A stretch of DNA of 64,000 nucleotides from G963717155 sp963717155 (GCA_963717155.1 OY970326.1:310001-374000); one strand, 5' to 3'. Positions 51,037-60,064 are shown, numbered from the stretch's first letter. A program made the numbers and translations. Notes: generated by a model not told the origin, from the letters alone.

Positions 51037-51432
51037 ATGGTTTCCGATCCCGTAGCCGACCTGCTGACCCGGCTCCGCAATGCAAATCTCGCCCGCCACG
51101 AGCGGGTCCTCCTGCCCTGCTCGAAGCTGAAGGTCGAGATCGCGCGCATCCTGCAGCAGGAGGGCTACATCGAGGACTTCGACGTCGTGCGCGAGGGGCA
51201 GTTCGACCAGCTCCGCATCACGCTCAAGTACGCGGACGACCGGCGTCGCGTGATCACCGGCATCCGGCGCATCTCGCGCCCTGGCCGTCGCGTGTACGCC
51301 AAGAGCGACCGGCTGCCGAAGGTGCTCGGCGGCCTCGGCACCGCCATCCTGTCCACCCCGAGCGGGCTGATCACGAGCCGCGAGGCCGCCACGCGCGGCA
51401 TCGGCGGCGAAGTGCTCTGCTTCGTGTGGTAG
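51037..51432 (+). CDS. rpsH: 30S ribosomal protein S8
   Basis: A 131-residue S8 that binds helix 21 of 16S rRNA: VSDPVADLLTRLRNANLA, the C-terminal STPSGLITSREAATRGIGGEVLCFVW is typical. GAGG ribosome site before the ATG. Confidence 0.97.
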   Translation: MVSDPVADLLTRLRNANLARHERVLLPCSKLKVEIARILQQEGYIEDFDVVREGQFDQLRITLKYADDRRRVITGIRRISRPGRRVYAKSDRLPKVLGGLGTAILSTPSGLITSREAATRGIGGEVLCFVW

Positions 51433-51436
51433 CAGC

Positions 51437-51970
51437 ATGAGCCGCATTGGACGCAAGCCCGTGCCCGTGCCAGCCGGCGTCGACGTCACCGTCGAGCCCG
51501 GGCGCGTGCGCGTGCGCGGCCCGAAGGGCCAGCTCGAGCAGGCCGTCTCGCATGACATGGGTATCGCCCTCGACGACGGCGTGCTCACGGTCACGCGCCC
51601 GACAGACCGTGGTCCGCACCGCGCGCTGCACGGACTGACCCGTACGCTCGTCGCGAACATGGTCGAGGGTGTGACGAACGGCTTCGAGAAGCGCCTCGAG
51701 ATCCAGGGAGTCGGCTACCGTGCCCAGCTCAGAGGCAGCTCGATCGAGTTCGCCCTGGGCTACTCGCACTCGATCACGGTCGATCCACCCTCGGGAATCG
51801 AGTTCGAGGTTCCCGTTCCGACCCAGGTCGTCGTGCGAGGCATCGACAAGCAGGCCGTCGGCCAGGTCGCAGCAGAGATTCGCAGCCTGCGCCCGCCCGA
51901 GCCGTACAAGGGCAAGGGCATCCGGTACCAGGGCGAGGTCGTCCTGCGCAAGGTCGGCAAGCGGGCGTAG
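51437..51970 (+). CDS. rplF: 50S ribosomal protein L6
   Basis: A 177-residue L6: SRIGRKPVPVPAGVDV, NMVEGVTNGFEKRLEIQGVGYRAQ and RPPEPYKGKGIRYQGEVVLRKVGK. Full length, ATG start 4 bases after rpsH. Confidence 0.97.
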   Translation: MSRIGRKPVPVPAGVDVTVEPGRVRVRGPKGQLEQAVSHDMGIALDDGVLTVTRPTDRGPHRALHGLTRTLVANMVEGVTNGFEKRLEIQGVGYRAQLRGSSIEFALGYSHSITVDPPSGIEFEVPVPTQVVVRGIDKQAVGQVAAEIRSLRPPEPYKGKGIRYQGEVVLRKVGKRA

Positions 51971-51995
51971 ACGAGAGAGACGGAAGAAGAACGAG

Positions 51996-52346
51996 ATGAA
52001 GCTGTCCAAAGAACAGGCGCGTCAGCGCCGTCACCGTCGCGTCCGCGCGCGAGTGGCGGGCACTCCCGCGCGCCCGCGGCTCGCCGTGTACCGGTCGAAC
52101 CGTGGGATCTACGCCCAGGTCATCGACGACGACGCGGGCCGCACGCTCGCCTCGGCCTCGACACAGACCCTCGACGGCACGAGCGGCTCGAAGTCCGATC
52201 TCGCGACCGCTGTCGGCCGCGAGGTCGCACGCCGGGCACTCGAGGCCGGTGTTGCGCGCGTCGTGTTCGATCGCGGCGGCTACCTCTATCACGGGCGCGT
52301 CAAGGCGCTCGCCGACGGCGCCCGTGCGGGCGGACTGGAGTTCTGA
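51996..52346 (+). CDS. rplR: 50S ribosomal protein L18
   Basis: A 116-residue L18 (5S rRNA binding): RHRRVRARVAGTPARPRLAVYRSNRGIYAQVIDD and VVFDRGGYLYHGRVKALADGAR. Start ATG at 51996; normal length. Confidence 0.97.
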   Translation: MKLSKEQARQRRHRRVRARVAGTPARPRLAVYRSNRGIYAQVIDDDAGRTLASASTQTLDGTSGSKSDLATAVGREVARRALEAGVARVVFDRGGYLYHGRVKALADGARAGGLEF

Positions 52347-52356
52347 GAGACACCTT

Positions 52357-52914
52357 ATGGGACGCATCCCCAACGAGCGAGACGGCCGTGACCTGCAGGA
52401 GCGCGTCGTCCAGATCAACCGCGTGGCCAAGGTCGTCAAGGGCGGCCGGCGCTTCTCGTTCACGGCGCTGGTAGTCGTGGGCGACGAGGTCGACCAGGTC
52501 GGCATCGGCTACGGCAAGGCCAACGAGGTCCCGGTCGCCATCTCCAAGGCGGTCGAGGACGCGAAGAAGGCCATGTTCAAGGTGCCGAAGCACCACAACA
52601 CGGTGCCGCACGAGATCCTCGGCGTGTTCGGGGCCGGCCGCGTGCTGCTCAAGCCCGCGAGTCCCGGTACCGGCGTGATCGCCGGAGCCGGCGTGCGCGC
52701 GGTCCTCGAACTCGCCGGCATTCGCGACATCCTCGCCAAGTCGCTCGGCACCTCGAACCCGATCAATCTGGTCCGCGCGACCGAGGCCGGGCTGCGGTCT
52801 CTGCGGACGCCGCTCGAGGTCGCGAAGCTGCGTGGCAAGTCCGTGCGCGACATCCTGCCGATCCCCAAGACGGTTGAGGCGCCCGACGCCGAGCCCGAGG
52901 CTCCCGCGGCATGA
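52357..52914 (+). CDS. rpsE: 30S ribosomal protein S5
   Basis: A 185-residue S5: LQERVVQINRVAKVVKGGRRFSFTALVVVGD, GYGKANEVPVAISKAVEDAKKAM, GTGVIAGAGVRAVLELAGI. Short acidic C-terminal tail (about 15 residues). Overlaps rpmD by 4 bases. Confidence 0.97.
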   Translation: MGRIPNERDGRDLQERVVQINRVAKVVKGGRRFSFTALVVVGDEVDQVGIGYGKANEVPVAISKAVEDAKKAMFKVPKHHNTVPHEILGVFGAGRVLLKPASPGTGVIAGAGVRAVLELAGIRDILAKSLGTSNPINLVRATEAGLRSLRTPLEVAKLRGKSVRDILPIPKTVEAPDAEPEAPAA

Positions 52915-53108
52915 GCGTGCCCGTCAAGATCACACAGGTGCGCTCGACGATCGGGCAGAAGCAGGAGCACCGGGGTACTCTTAGGGCTCTGGGGCTCGGA
53001 CGCATCGGGCAGAGTGCAGTGCACACGGACTCGCCCTCCCTGCGCGGGATGCTCCATCGCATCGGCTTCCTCGTGAAGATCGAGGACGCCCCGCAGGACG
53101 AGGACTAG
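52911..53108 (+). CDS. rpmD: 50S ribosomal protein L30
   Basis: A 65-residue L30: VKITQVRSTIGQKQEHRGTLRALGLGRIG and TPS-like SPSLRGMLHRIGFLVKIE. Normal length; ATG overlapping rpsE. Confidence 0.96.
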   Translation: MSVPVKITQVRSTIGQKQEHRGTLRALGLGRIGQSAVHTDSPSLRGMLHRIGFLVKIEDAPQDED

Positions 53109-53115
53109 GACTCTG

Positions 53116-53781
53116 ATGAGCGAGAACGAGACCACCGGGCCGATCGGCCTCCACGAGCTGTCGCCGGCGCCCGGCTCCCGCCGGCCGCGCAAGCGCATCG
53201 GCCGCGGCACGGGCTCCGGCACCGGCAAGACCTCCGGCCGCGGACAGAAGGGCCAGAAGTCGCGCTCGGGCTCGCACATGATGCGCGCCGGTTTCGAGGG
53301 CGGCCAGAACCCCCTGTACATGCTGCTGGGCAAGCAGCGAGGTCCGCACAAGAAGACGTCTATGCCCTTCGGTCCGTTCCGGACGAAGACGACCGGCGTG
53401 AACCTGCGCGACATCGCGCGGCGCTTCGAGTCGGGTGCAGATGTGACCCCCGAGGCGATGCTCGCCGCGCGCGTGGTGCGCACGCTGCGCCATCCGGTCA
53501 AGGTGCTCGGCGTCGGTGAGGTGCCGGGCCCCCTGAACGTCAGCGCCCACGGCTTCTCGGCCTCGGCGCGTCAGAAGATCGAGGCGGCCGGCGGCACCGC
53601 GACGGTGATCGAGGAGCTCGTGGTGGCGGCCGAGACGGTCGTCATCGCCGACGCGCCGGTTGCCGACGAGCCGGTTGCGGACGAGCCCGTCGTCGTCGAG
53701 GACGTCGTCAGCGAGGAGATCGCGGACGAGGAAGCGCTCCCGGAGGCCGACGAGGCTCCCGGCGACGAGGCAGAGGCCTAG
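53116..53781 (+). CDS. rplO: 50S ribosomal protein L15 with an acidic C-terminal tail
   Basis: A 221-residue L15. The Gly/Arg-rich N-terminal part (RKRIGRGTGSGTGKTSGRGQKGQKSRSG) and GFEGGQNPLYMLLGKQRG are typical; the fold ends around residue 165 (SASARQKIEAAGGTATVIEE). The last 55 residues are Val/Ala/Asp/Glu-rich with repeats of ADEPV. Typical L15 is about 145-150 residues. Confidence 0.95.
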   Translation: MSENETTGPIGLHELSPAPGSRRPRKRIGRGTGSGTGKTSGRGQKGQKSRSGSHMMRAGFEGGQNPLYMLLGKQRGPHKKTSMPFGPFRTKTTGVNLRDIARRFESGADVTPEAMLAARVVRTLRHPVKVLGVGEVPGPLNVSAHGFSASARQKIEAAGGTATVIEELVVAAETVVIADAPVADEPVADEPVVVEDVVSEEIADEEALPEADEAPGDEAEA

Positions 53782-53786
53782 GCTCG

Positions 53787-55067
53787 ATGCTCCTTGCGCT
53801 CCTCGGATCGTGGAGGGTCCCCGAGCTCCGGAAGCGCCTGCTCTTCACGGCGGGCATCATCGCGCTCTACCGGGCCGGCTCGTACCTGCCGGTGCCGGGT
53901 GTGCAGACCGCCGCGCTCAAGAACTTCTTCGGCGGCAGCAACAACACGATCCTGAGCGTGCTCAACCTGTTCTCGGGCGGCGCTCTCGCGAACCTCTCGT
54001 TGTTCGCGCTGGGGATCATGCCCTACATCACGGCGTCGATCATCCTGCAGCTCATGACCGTCGCCGTCCCGGCGCTCGAGCAGCTCCAGAAGGAGGGCGA
54101 GGCCGGGTACAAGAAGATCACGCAGTACACGCGCTACCTCACGGTCGGGCTTGCGGCGCTCCAGGCGTCGGGCTACGTGTTCCTGTTCCACAACGGCTCG
54201 GCGATCGGCGCAAGCGACCTGCTTCCGGATCTGACGATCGGGCGCTTCCTGCTGATCGTGGGCACGCTGACCGCGGGTACCGCCCTGCTCATGTGGATGG
54301 GCGAGCTCGTGACCCAGCGCGGCATCGGCAACGGCATGTCGCTCCTGATCTTCGCGTCGATCATGACCCAGTCCGGCACCGCGGTGAACGCGTGGCTGAA
54401 CGGTGGGACGCTCGAGCGGCTCGCGCTCCCGCTCATCACCCTCGGCATCCTCCTCTCCGTCGTCTACGTCAACGAGGGGCAGCGGCGTATCCCGATCCAG
54501 TACGCGAAGCGCATGGTCGGTCGACGCATGACGAGCGGCGGCAGCACCTACATGCCGCTCCGCGTGAACATGGCCGGAGTGATCCCGGTCATCTTCGCGG
54601 TCGCCGTGCTGTTCTTCCCGCCGACCGTCGGCCAGCTCTTCCCGTCCAGCGCTGCGCACCGGTTCGCGTCCTTCATGGCTCCGGGCAGCTGGCCCGCGAC
54701 GATCTTCGAGTTCGTGCTCGTGATCGCGTTCACGTTCTTCTACACGGCGGTCACGTTCAACCCGGTCGACCAGGCCGACAATCTCAAGAAGAACGGCGGC
54801 TTCATCCCCGGCGTTCGTCCGGGTCGGCCGACGGCGGAGTACCTCGACCGCGTGCTCTCGCGGCTGACGGTCGGCGGTGCGCTCTTCCTCGGCGTGATCG
54901 CGATCCTGCCGAACATCCTGATCCACGAGTTCGGGTTCTCGCAGGCCACCTCGCGCGGTCTCGGCGGCACGTCGGTCCTGATCGTCGTCGGCGTTGCGCT
55001 CGACATCATGCGGCAGATGGAGTCGCAGCTCACGATGCGGCACTACGAGGGCTTCCTGTCGCGGTAG
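53787..55067 (+). CDS. secY: Preprotein translocase subunit SecY
   Basis: A 426-residue channel-forming SecY with ten membrane segments. TAGIIALYRAGSYLPVPGV (helix 1), plug region GGSNNTILSVLNLFSGGALANLSLFALGIMPYI, RGIGNGMSLLIF, and LKKNGGFIPGVRPGRPTAEYLDRVLSRLT (cytoplasmic loop). Start ATG at 53787, 5 bases after rplO. Confidence 0.97.
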   Translation: MLLALLGSWRVPELRKRLLFTAGIIALYRAGSYLPVPGVQTAALKNFFGGSNNTILSVLNLFSGGALANLSLFALGIMPYITASIILQLMTVAVPALEQLQKEGEAGYKKITQYTRYLTVGLAALQASGYVFLFHNGSAIGASDLLPDLTIGRFLLIVGTLTAGTALLMWMGELVTQRGIGNGMSLLIFASIMTQSGTAVNAWLNGGTLERLALPLITLGILLSVVYVNEGQRRIPIQYAKRMVGRRMTSGGSTYMPLRVNMAGVIPVIFAVAVLFFPPTVGQLFPSSAAHRFASFMAPGSWPATIFEFVLVIAFTFFYTAVTFNPVDQADNLKKNGGFIPGVRPGRPTAEYLDRVLSRLTVGGALFLGVIAILPNILIHEFGFSQATSRGLGGTSVLIVVGVALDIMRQMESQLTMRHYEGFLSR

Positions 55068-55071
55068 CGGC

Positions 55072-55734
55072 GTGGCCCTCGACCTTCTGATATTCGGCCC
55101 GCCCGGCGCCGGCAAGGGCACGCAGGCGACGGCCGTCGCCGAGCGCGCGGGTGTGCCGCACATCGCCACGGGCGACATGTTCCGTGCGCAGATCAAGGCC
55201 GGGACGCCGCTCGGCGTCGAGGCCAAGGGCTACTCGAGCCGCGGCGAGCTGGTTCCGGACGGCGTCACGATCCAGATGCTCGGCGAGCGGATCGCCGAGC
55301 CGGACACCGCCACCGGCTTCCTGCTCGACGGGTTCCCGCGCACGCTGCCGCAGGCCGAGGCGCTCGACCGCCTGCTCGCCGAGCGCGATCGGTCGATCAC
55401 CGCGCTGCTCAACCTCGAGGTACCCGACGACGAGATCGTCCGGCGGATCACGGGACGTCTGGTGGGGCAGCACTCCGGGCGCATCTACCACGAGACCGAC
55501 GCGCCGCCTACCGTCGCCGGGGTCGACGACGTCGATGGGACGCCTCTCGTCCGCCGCCCCGATGACGCCGAGAACGTCGTGCGCGAGCGCCTTCGCGTGT
55601 TCCACGACGAGACGATCCCCGTGCTCGAGCGGGCGCGCAGCGAAGGCGTGCTCGTAGTGCCGATCGACGGTGCGCGGCCACCCGAGGTCGTCGCGGCCGA
55701 GCTCGGCGAGATCGTCGACGGTCTGCCGAGATGA
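55072..55734 (+). CDS. adk: Adenylate kinase
   Basis: A 220-residue enzyme converting ATP + AMP to two ADP. P-loop GPPGAGKGT (8-16), ATGDMFRAQ, DGFPRTLPQAEAL and the long LID with GRLVGQHSGRIYHETDAPP; LID has no zinc cysteines. GTG at 55072 is 4 bases after secY and gives the normal N-terminus. Overlaps map by 4 bases. Confidence 0.97.
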   Translation: MALDLLIFGPPGAGKGTQATAVAERAGVPHIATGDMFRAQIKAGTPLGVEAKGYSSRGELVPDGVTIQMLGERIAEPDTATGFLLDGFPRTLPQAEALDRLLAERDRSITALLNLEVPDDEIVRRITGRLVGQHSGRIYHETDAPPTVAGVDDVDGTPLVRRPDDAENVVRERLRVFHDETIPVLERARSEGVLVVPIDGARPPEVVAAELGEIVDGLPR

Positions 55735-56516
55735 TCATCCGGAAGTCGCGACGCGAGCTCGAGCGCATGGCAGCAGCCGGCTCGATCGTCGCGCGCACGC
55801 TCGAGATGCTGCGCGGCGAGGCGCGCGCCGGCGTGACCACGGGCGACCTCGACCGTCTCGCAGAGGAGTTCATCCGCGCCGAGGGCGGAATTCCGACCTT
55901 CAAGGGCTACCACGGCTTCACCGGCTCGATCTGCTCGTCGCCGAACGACATGATCGTCCACGGCATCCCCGGCCCGTACGAGCTGCGCGACGGTGACGTG
56001 ATCTCGCTCGACGTCGGCGTGACGTTCCGAGGCTGGGTCGCAGACTCGGCGATCACGGTCGCGGTCGGCGAGGTCGCCGGCGACGCCCGCCGTCTGCTGG
56101 AGACGTGCCGTCAGTCCCTGTTCGACGCGATCGAGACGTGCCGCCCGGGTGCGCACCTCTCGGACATCGGCCACGCCGTGCAGACGCGTGTCGAGGGAGA
56201 GGGCTTCGGCGTCGTCCGGGCGCTCGTGGGCCACGGCGTCGGTCGCCGGATGCACGAGGATCCGCAGGTGCCGAACTACGGGCCTCCCGGCCGCGGGCCG
56301 GTCCTCGCCGCCGGCATGGTGCTGGCGATCGAGCCGATGATCACGGCGGGCGACCATGCGATCCAGCCCGACGCCGACGATGGCTGGTCGATCTACACCG
56401 CCGATGGGTCGCTGTCGGCGCACTTCGAGCACACGGTCGCCGTGACGGAGTCCGGGCCGCTGGTGCTGACGCGCCACGACGGCTGGTCGCCCGTCGACGA
56501 GCCGATCGCGGCATAG
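55731..56516 (+). CDS. map: Methionine aminopeptidase, type I
   Basis: A 261-residue metallopeptidase that removes initiator Met. Metal ligands are visible in DVGVTFRGWVADSA (two Asp), GHGVGRRMHEDPQVPNYG (His), AIEPMI and FEHTVAV (two Glu). Full length, ATG overlapping adk (ATGA). Confidence 0.97.
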   Translation: MIIRKSRRELERMAAAGSIVARTLEMLRGEARAGVTTGDLDRLAEEFIRAEGGIPTFKGYHGFTGSICSSPNDMIVHGIPGPYELRDGDVISLDVGVTFRGWVADSAITVAVGEVAGDARRLLETCRQSLFDAIETCRPGAHLSDIGHAVQTRVEGEGFGVVRALVGHGVGRRMHEDPQVPNYGPPGRGPVLAAGMVLAIEPMITAGDHAIQPDADDGWSIYTADGSLSAHFEHTVAVTESGPLVLTRHDGWSPVDEPIAA

Positions 56517-56548
56517 CCTCCGCCCCGGCAAATCCGCGATTCCTCTGC

Positions 56549-56554
56549 TATCCT
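56549..56554 (+). promoter_or_regulatory. Extended -10 promoter before rpmJ-rpsM
   Basis: TGC-TATCCT at 56546-56554, an extended -10 box, with no good -35. The 120-base leader to the rpmJ GTG is where infA would normally be, but no infA is encoded. Confidence 0.5.
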
Positions 56555-56674
56555 GGGCACCTGCGGTGGGCCCGCTTCTGTTCGCCTGTGCGGACGGCGG
56601 GTACTGCAGAGCCATTTTCATGAGGGGTGTCGCCGGCACCAGGTGCCGCGCCCCCGGTCGAGCCAGAAGGTACC

Positions 56675-56788
56675 GTGAAGGTCAGGGCGAGCGTCAAGCC
56701 GATGTGTGAGAAGTGTCGCGTGATCCGCAGGTCGGGTCACGTGATGGTGATCTGCGTCAATCCCCGGCACAAGCAGAAGCAGGGCTGA
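56675..56788 (+). CDS. rpmJ: 50S ribosomal protein L36
   Basis: A 37-residue L36: KVRASVKPMCEKCRVIRRSGHVMVICVNPRHKQKQG, with the zinc ligands C11, C14, C27 and H32. GTG at 56675 with AGAAGG before it. The shortest gene here apart from the micro-ORFs. Confidence 0.96.
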   Translation: MKVRASVKPMCEKCRVIRRSGHVMVICVNPRHKQKQG

Positions 56789-56791
56789 GGC

Positions 56792-57163
56792 GTGGCGCGC
56801 ATCGCTGGAGTCAACATCCCGCGCGAGAAGCGCGTCGAGATCGGTCTCACCTACATCTACGGTGTCGGCCGGTCGAGCGCGCTGAGCGTCTGCAAGGCGC
56901 TCGAGCTCGACCCCGACACCAAGGTGCGCGACCTCACGGAAGAGGAGATCGCGAAGCTTCGCGCTCACATCGACCAGAACCTCGAGGTCGAGGGCGACCT
57001 CCGGCGCGAGCGGTCGCAGAACGTCAAGCGCCTCATGGAGATCGGTTGCTACCGGGGACTGCGCCATCGGCGCGGACTCCCCGTGAATGGACAGCGCACC
57101 AAAACGAACGCGCGCACGCGCAAGGGCCCGAAGAAGACCGTCTCGCGCTCCCGCAAGAAGTAG
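56792..57163 (+). CDS. rpsM: 30S ribosomal protein S13
   Basis: A 123-residue S13: ARIAGVNIPREKRVEIGLTYIYGVGRSSA, RGLRHRRGLPVNGQRTKTNARTRKGPKKTV. GTG start 3 bases after rpmJ. First gene of the alpha block. Confidence 0.97.
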   Translation: MARIAGVNIPREKRVEIGLTYIYGVGRSSALSVCKALELDPDTKVRDLTEEEIAKLRAHIDQNLEVEGDLRRERSQNVKRLMEIGCYRGLRHRRGLPVNGQRTKTNARTRKGPKKTVSRSRKK

Positions 57164-57200
57164 CGGCTAGAGCCGCGGCACCGAAAGGACTGCTCGAACC

Positions 57201-57611
57201 TTGGCACCTCCGCCTCGCCGAACGGCCGCTGCACGCGGCCGCACGCGCCGTAAGGCCCGCAAGAACGTTGCGATTGGCCAGGCGCATATCAAGACCTCGT
57301 TCAACAACACGATCGTCGCGATCACCGATCGCGAGGGTAACGTGATCGTGTGGAAGTCCGCGGGCGCCGCGGGCTTCAAGGGGTCCCGCAAGTCGACGCC
57401 GTTCGCGGCGCAGGTGACGGCGGACGCGTGTGCCCGCGAAGGAATGGAGCACGGTCTGCAGAAGGTCGAGGTCTTCGTGAAGGGCCCCGGCTCCGGTCGC
57501 GAGACGGCGATCCGCTCGCTGCAGGCCGCCGGCCTCGAGATCCTGTCCGTCAAGGACGTCACACCGCAGGCCCACAACGGCTGCCGGCCGCGCAAGCGGC
57601 GGCGGGTCTAG
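57201..57611 (+). CDS. rpsK: 30S ribosomal protein S11
   Basis: A 136-residue S11: GQAHIKTSFNNTIVAITDREGNVIVWKSAGAAGFKGSRKSTPFAAQ and the ending PQAHNGCRPRKRRRV. TTG start at 57201 (GAAAGGA ribosome site 12 bases upstream). Confidence 0.96.
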   Translation: MAPPPRRTAAARGRTRRKARKNVAIGQAHIKTSFNNTIVAITDREGNVIVWKSAGAAGFKGSRKSTPFAAQVTADACAREGMEHGLQKVEVFVKGPGSGRETAIRSLQAAGLEILSVKDVTPQAHNGCRPRKRRRV

Positions 57612-57620
57612 GAGCGATAG

Positions 57621-58241
57621 ATGGCCCGCTCCATCGATCCCAAGTGCAAGAAGTGCCGCCGCGAGGGAATGAAGCTGTTCCTGAAGGGCGAGCGGTGCCT
57701 CACCGAGAAGTGCGCGATCGAGCGCCGCGCATATCCGCCCGGCCAACACGGCCGTGGGCGCATCAAGAGCTCCGAGTACCTGCTGCAGCTTCGCGAGAAG
57801 CAGAAGGCGCGCCGCTACTACGGCGTGCTCGAGCGGCAGTTCCGCACCTACTACGAGCGCGCCAGCCGTCGCCAGGGCATCACCGGCGACAACCTGCTGC
57901 GCCTGCTCGAGACGCGCCTCGACAACGTCGTCTACCGGCTCGGCTTCGCGGCCTCGCGCGCCCAGGCGCGCCAGTTCGTGCGCCACGGCCACTTCGACGT
58001 CAACGGCCGGCGCGTCAATATCCCCTCCTTCCAGGTCAAGACCGACGACGTCGTCACCCTCCACGAGGGCTCCGGCGCCCGGCCGCAGATCGAGGAGGCG
58101 ACCGAGCTCACCGCATCGGTGGCTCCGTGGCTCCAGGCCGACCACGACAACCTGGTCGGCAAGGTGCTGCGCCTGCCTGAACGGGCCGAGATCGATACGC
58201 CCGTCCAGGAGCAGCTGATCATCGAGCTCTACTCCAAGTAA
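57621..58241 (+). CDS. rpsD: 30S ribosomal protein S4
   Basis: A 206-residue S4 that nucleates 30S assembly. The N-terminal zinc knuckle is intact (CKKCRREGMKLFLKGERCLTEKC); GVLERQFRTYYERASRRQGITGDNLLRLLETRLDNVVYRLGFAASRAQARQ is the S4 RNA-binding fold. ATG start 9 bases after rpsK. Confidence 0.97.
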   Translation: MARSIDPKCKKCRREGMKLFLKGERCLTEKCAIERRAYPPGQHGRGRIKSSEYLLQLREKQKARRYYGVLERQFRTYYERASRRQGITGDNLLRLLETRLDNVVYRLGFAASRAQARQFVRHGHFDVNGRRVNIPSFQVKTDDVVTLHEGSGARPQIEEATELTASVAPWLQADHDNLVGKVLRLPERAEIDTPVQEQLIIELYSK

Positions 58242-58285
58242 CGCTAGACGGCGCCTCTTGCGCCGCCGTCCGAACGAAGGTCTGG

Positions 58286-59251
58286 ATGACTGTAATGCTG
58301 GACTACCAACTCCCGAGGATCGCTCAGGAGGACGTGACCGATACCAACGGCACGTTCGTCGTGGAGCCCCTCGAACGCGGTTTTGGCTACACGTACGGAA
58401 ACGCGCTGCGTCGCGTCCTGCTCTCGAGCATCGAGGGTGCGGCCGTGACGTCCGTGAAGATCGAGGGCGTGCAGCACGAGTTCTCCTCGATCAAGGGTGT
58501 CCGCGAGGACGTCACCGACATCATTCTCAACCTCAAGGGCCTCGTCGCCGTGCTGCACGGCGACTCCGGCGAGGTCGAGGCGCGCATCCTCAAGGACGGC
58601 CCGGCCGTCGTGACGGCTGCCGACATCGACGTGTCCTCCGAGCTCGAGATCATGAACCCGGAGCTCGAGATCTGCCACCTCGCCGATGGCGCGCGTCTCG
58701 AGATGACCCTCACGGTCGGGCGCGGGCGCGGCTACGTCGCGGCCACCGACAACAAGGGCCCCGAGACGACGATCGGCGTGATTCCGGTCGACTCGATCTT
58801 CTCGCCCGTCCGCCGCGTCGCGGTGAGCGTGGATCCGGCTCGCGTCGGTCAGCGCACCGACTTCGACCGGCTGACCCTGGACGTCGCCACGGACGGCTCG
58901 CTGACTCCGCGTGACGCGATCCAGCAGGCCGCCGAGCTCATGATCCGGCAGCTCGCGATCTTCACCGATCTCGACACGAGCGACCTGAGCGCGCTCGTCG
59001 GCATCAGTGCCGGCGCCGCGGAGCCCGACGTGCCGCAGGCGAACGGGATGGAGAACATCCTGATCGAGGAGCTCGAGCTCGGCGTCCGCAGCTACAACTG
59101 CCTCAAGCGGGTCGGCATCGAGACGATCGGCGATCTGGTCTCCAAGACCGAGCAGGAGCTCGCTGCGATTCCGAACTTCGGCAAGAAGTCGATCGAGGAA
59201 GTCAAGGAGACGCTCGGGACGCACGGCCTGCGCCTACGGGGCGACGACTGA
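58286..59251 (+). CDS. rpoA: DNA-directed RNA polymerase subunit alpha
   Basis: A 321-residue alpha subunit. N-terminal assembly domain FVVEPLERGFGYTYGNALRRVLLSSIEGAAVT; C-terminal DNA-binding domain with LEELELGVRSYNCLKRVGIETIGDLVSKTEQEL. ATG at 58286; an in-frame ATG three codons on is possible. Last-but-one gene of the alpha block. Confidence 0.97.
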   Translation: MTVMLDYQLPRIAQEDVTDTNGTFVVEPLERGFGYTYGNALRRVLLSSIEGAAVTSVKIEGVQHEFSSIKGVREDVTDIILNLKGLVAVLHGDSGEVEARILKDGPAVVTAADIDVSSELEIMNPELEICHLADGARLEMTLTVGRGRGYVAATDNKGPETTIGVIPVDSIFSPVRRVAVSVDPARVGQRTDFDRLTLDVATDGSLTPRDAIQQAAELMIRQLAIFTDLDTSDLSALVGISAGAAEPDVPQANGMENILIEELELGVRSYNCLKRVGIETIGDLVSKTEQELAAIPNFGKKSIEEVKETLGTHGLRLRGDD

Positions 59252-59601
59252 TGCGACACCAGAAGTCGGGGCGCAAGCTCGGCCGCAACGCCGCACAGCG
59301 CCGCGCCCTCTACCAGACGCTCTCGTGCCAGATCATCGAGCACGGTCGCATCAAGACGACGCTCGCGAAGGCCAAGGAGGTGCGTCCGGTCGTCGAGGAG
59401 ATGGTCACTCTCGGCAAGCGCGGCGACCTTCACGCCCATCGCCAGGCCGTCGCGTTCCTGCGGCAGAAGCCGGTCGTACACCGGCTCTTCGCGGAGGTCG
59501 CACCGCGCTACGCGGAGCGCCCCGGCGGGTACACCCGGATCGTCAAGCTCGGCGCCCGCCAGGGCGATGCGGCCGAGATGGCGTACATCGAGCTCGTTTA
59601 A
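59251..59601 (+). CDS. rplQ: 50S ribosomal protein L17
   Basis: A 116-residue L17: RHQKSGRKLGRNAAQRRALYQTLSCQIIEHGRIKTTLAKAKEVRPVVE, ending GYTRIVKLGARQGDAAEMAYIELV. ATG overlaps the rpoA stop by one base. Ends the ribosomal cluster. Confidence 0.97.
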   Translation: MRHQKSGRKLGRNAAQRRALYQTLSCQIIEHGRIKTTLAKAKEVRPVVEEMVTLGKRGDLHAHRQAVAFLRQKPVVHRLFAEVAPRYAERPGGYTRIVKLGARQGDAAEMAYIELV

Positions 59602-59611
59602 CGCCCGGACG

Positions 59612-60064
59612 GTGACGAGTGTGAGCTCCGTCCGCGCTGGCGACTTCGACCTCCCGCTTCCGGCTGGCTGGAGCGACCGCACCGCGGTCACGATCGCCGG
59701 GCCGGTCGGTGGGGATGGATACGTACCCAACGTCGTCGTGACGCGCGAGGCGCTATGTTCCGGTCTCGGGCTCGGAGGCTTCGCCGAAGGCCATTTGCGG
59801 TTGCTGCGCGAGCACGCCGAGGAGGTGTCGGTGCTCTCGACCGAAGAGACTCAGCTCGCCGGGAATCGGGCGCTCGTCCGCACCGTGCGGCTCCGCATCG
59901 GCGATACGCCGGCACTGGTGCAGCTGCAGGCGTTCGTGGTCGCGAACGGCATCGGCTACGCGCTCACCGGTACCGCCGGCGAGGGATCGTTCGCCGCCGC
60001 GGAACCGGATCTGCGGTCGGTCATCGAGGGCTTTCGACTGTCGACCGAGGCCGTGGCCGCGTGA
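59612..60064 (+). CDS. DUF1795/DcrB-like protein
   Basis: A 150-residue protein with the PsbP/DcrB-like pattern: FDLPLPAGWSDRTAVTIAGP at the start, TREALCSGLGLGGFAEGHLRLLREHAEEVSVLS, LVQLQAFVVANGIGYALTGTAGEGSFAAAEPDLRSVIEGFRLS at the end. No signal peptide, so probably cytoplasmic, unlike many DcrB-type lipoproteins. GTG at 59612 or 59621; neither has a strong ribosome site. It overlaps the next gene by 4 bases. Confidence 0.65.
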   Translation: MTSVSSVRAGDFDLPLPAGWSDRTAVTIAGPVGGDGYVPNVVVTREALCSGLGLGGFAEGHLRLLREHAEEVSVLSTEETQLAGNRALVRTVRLRIGDTPALVQLQAFVVANGIGYALTGTAGEGSFAAAEPDLRSVIEGFRLSTEAVAA

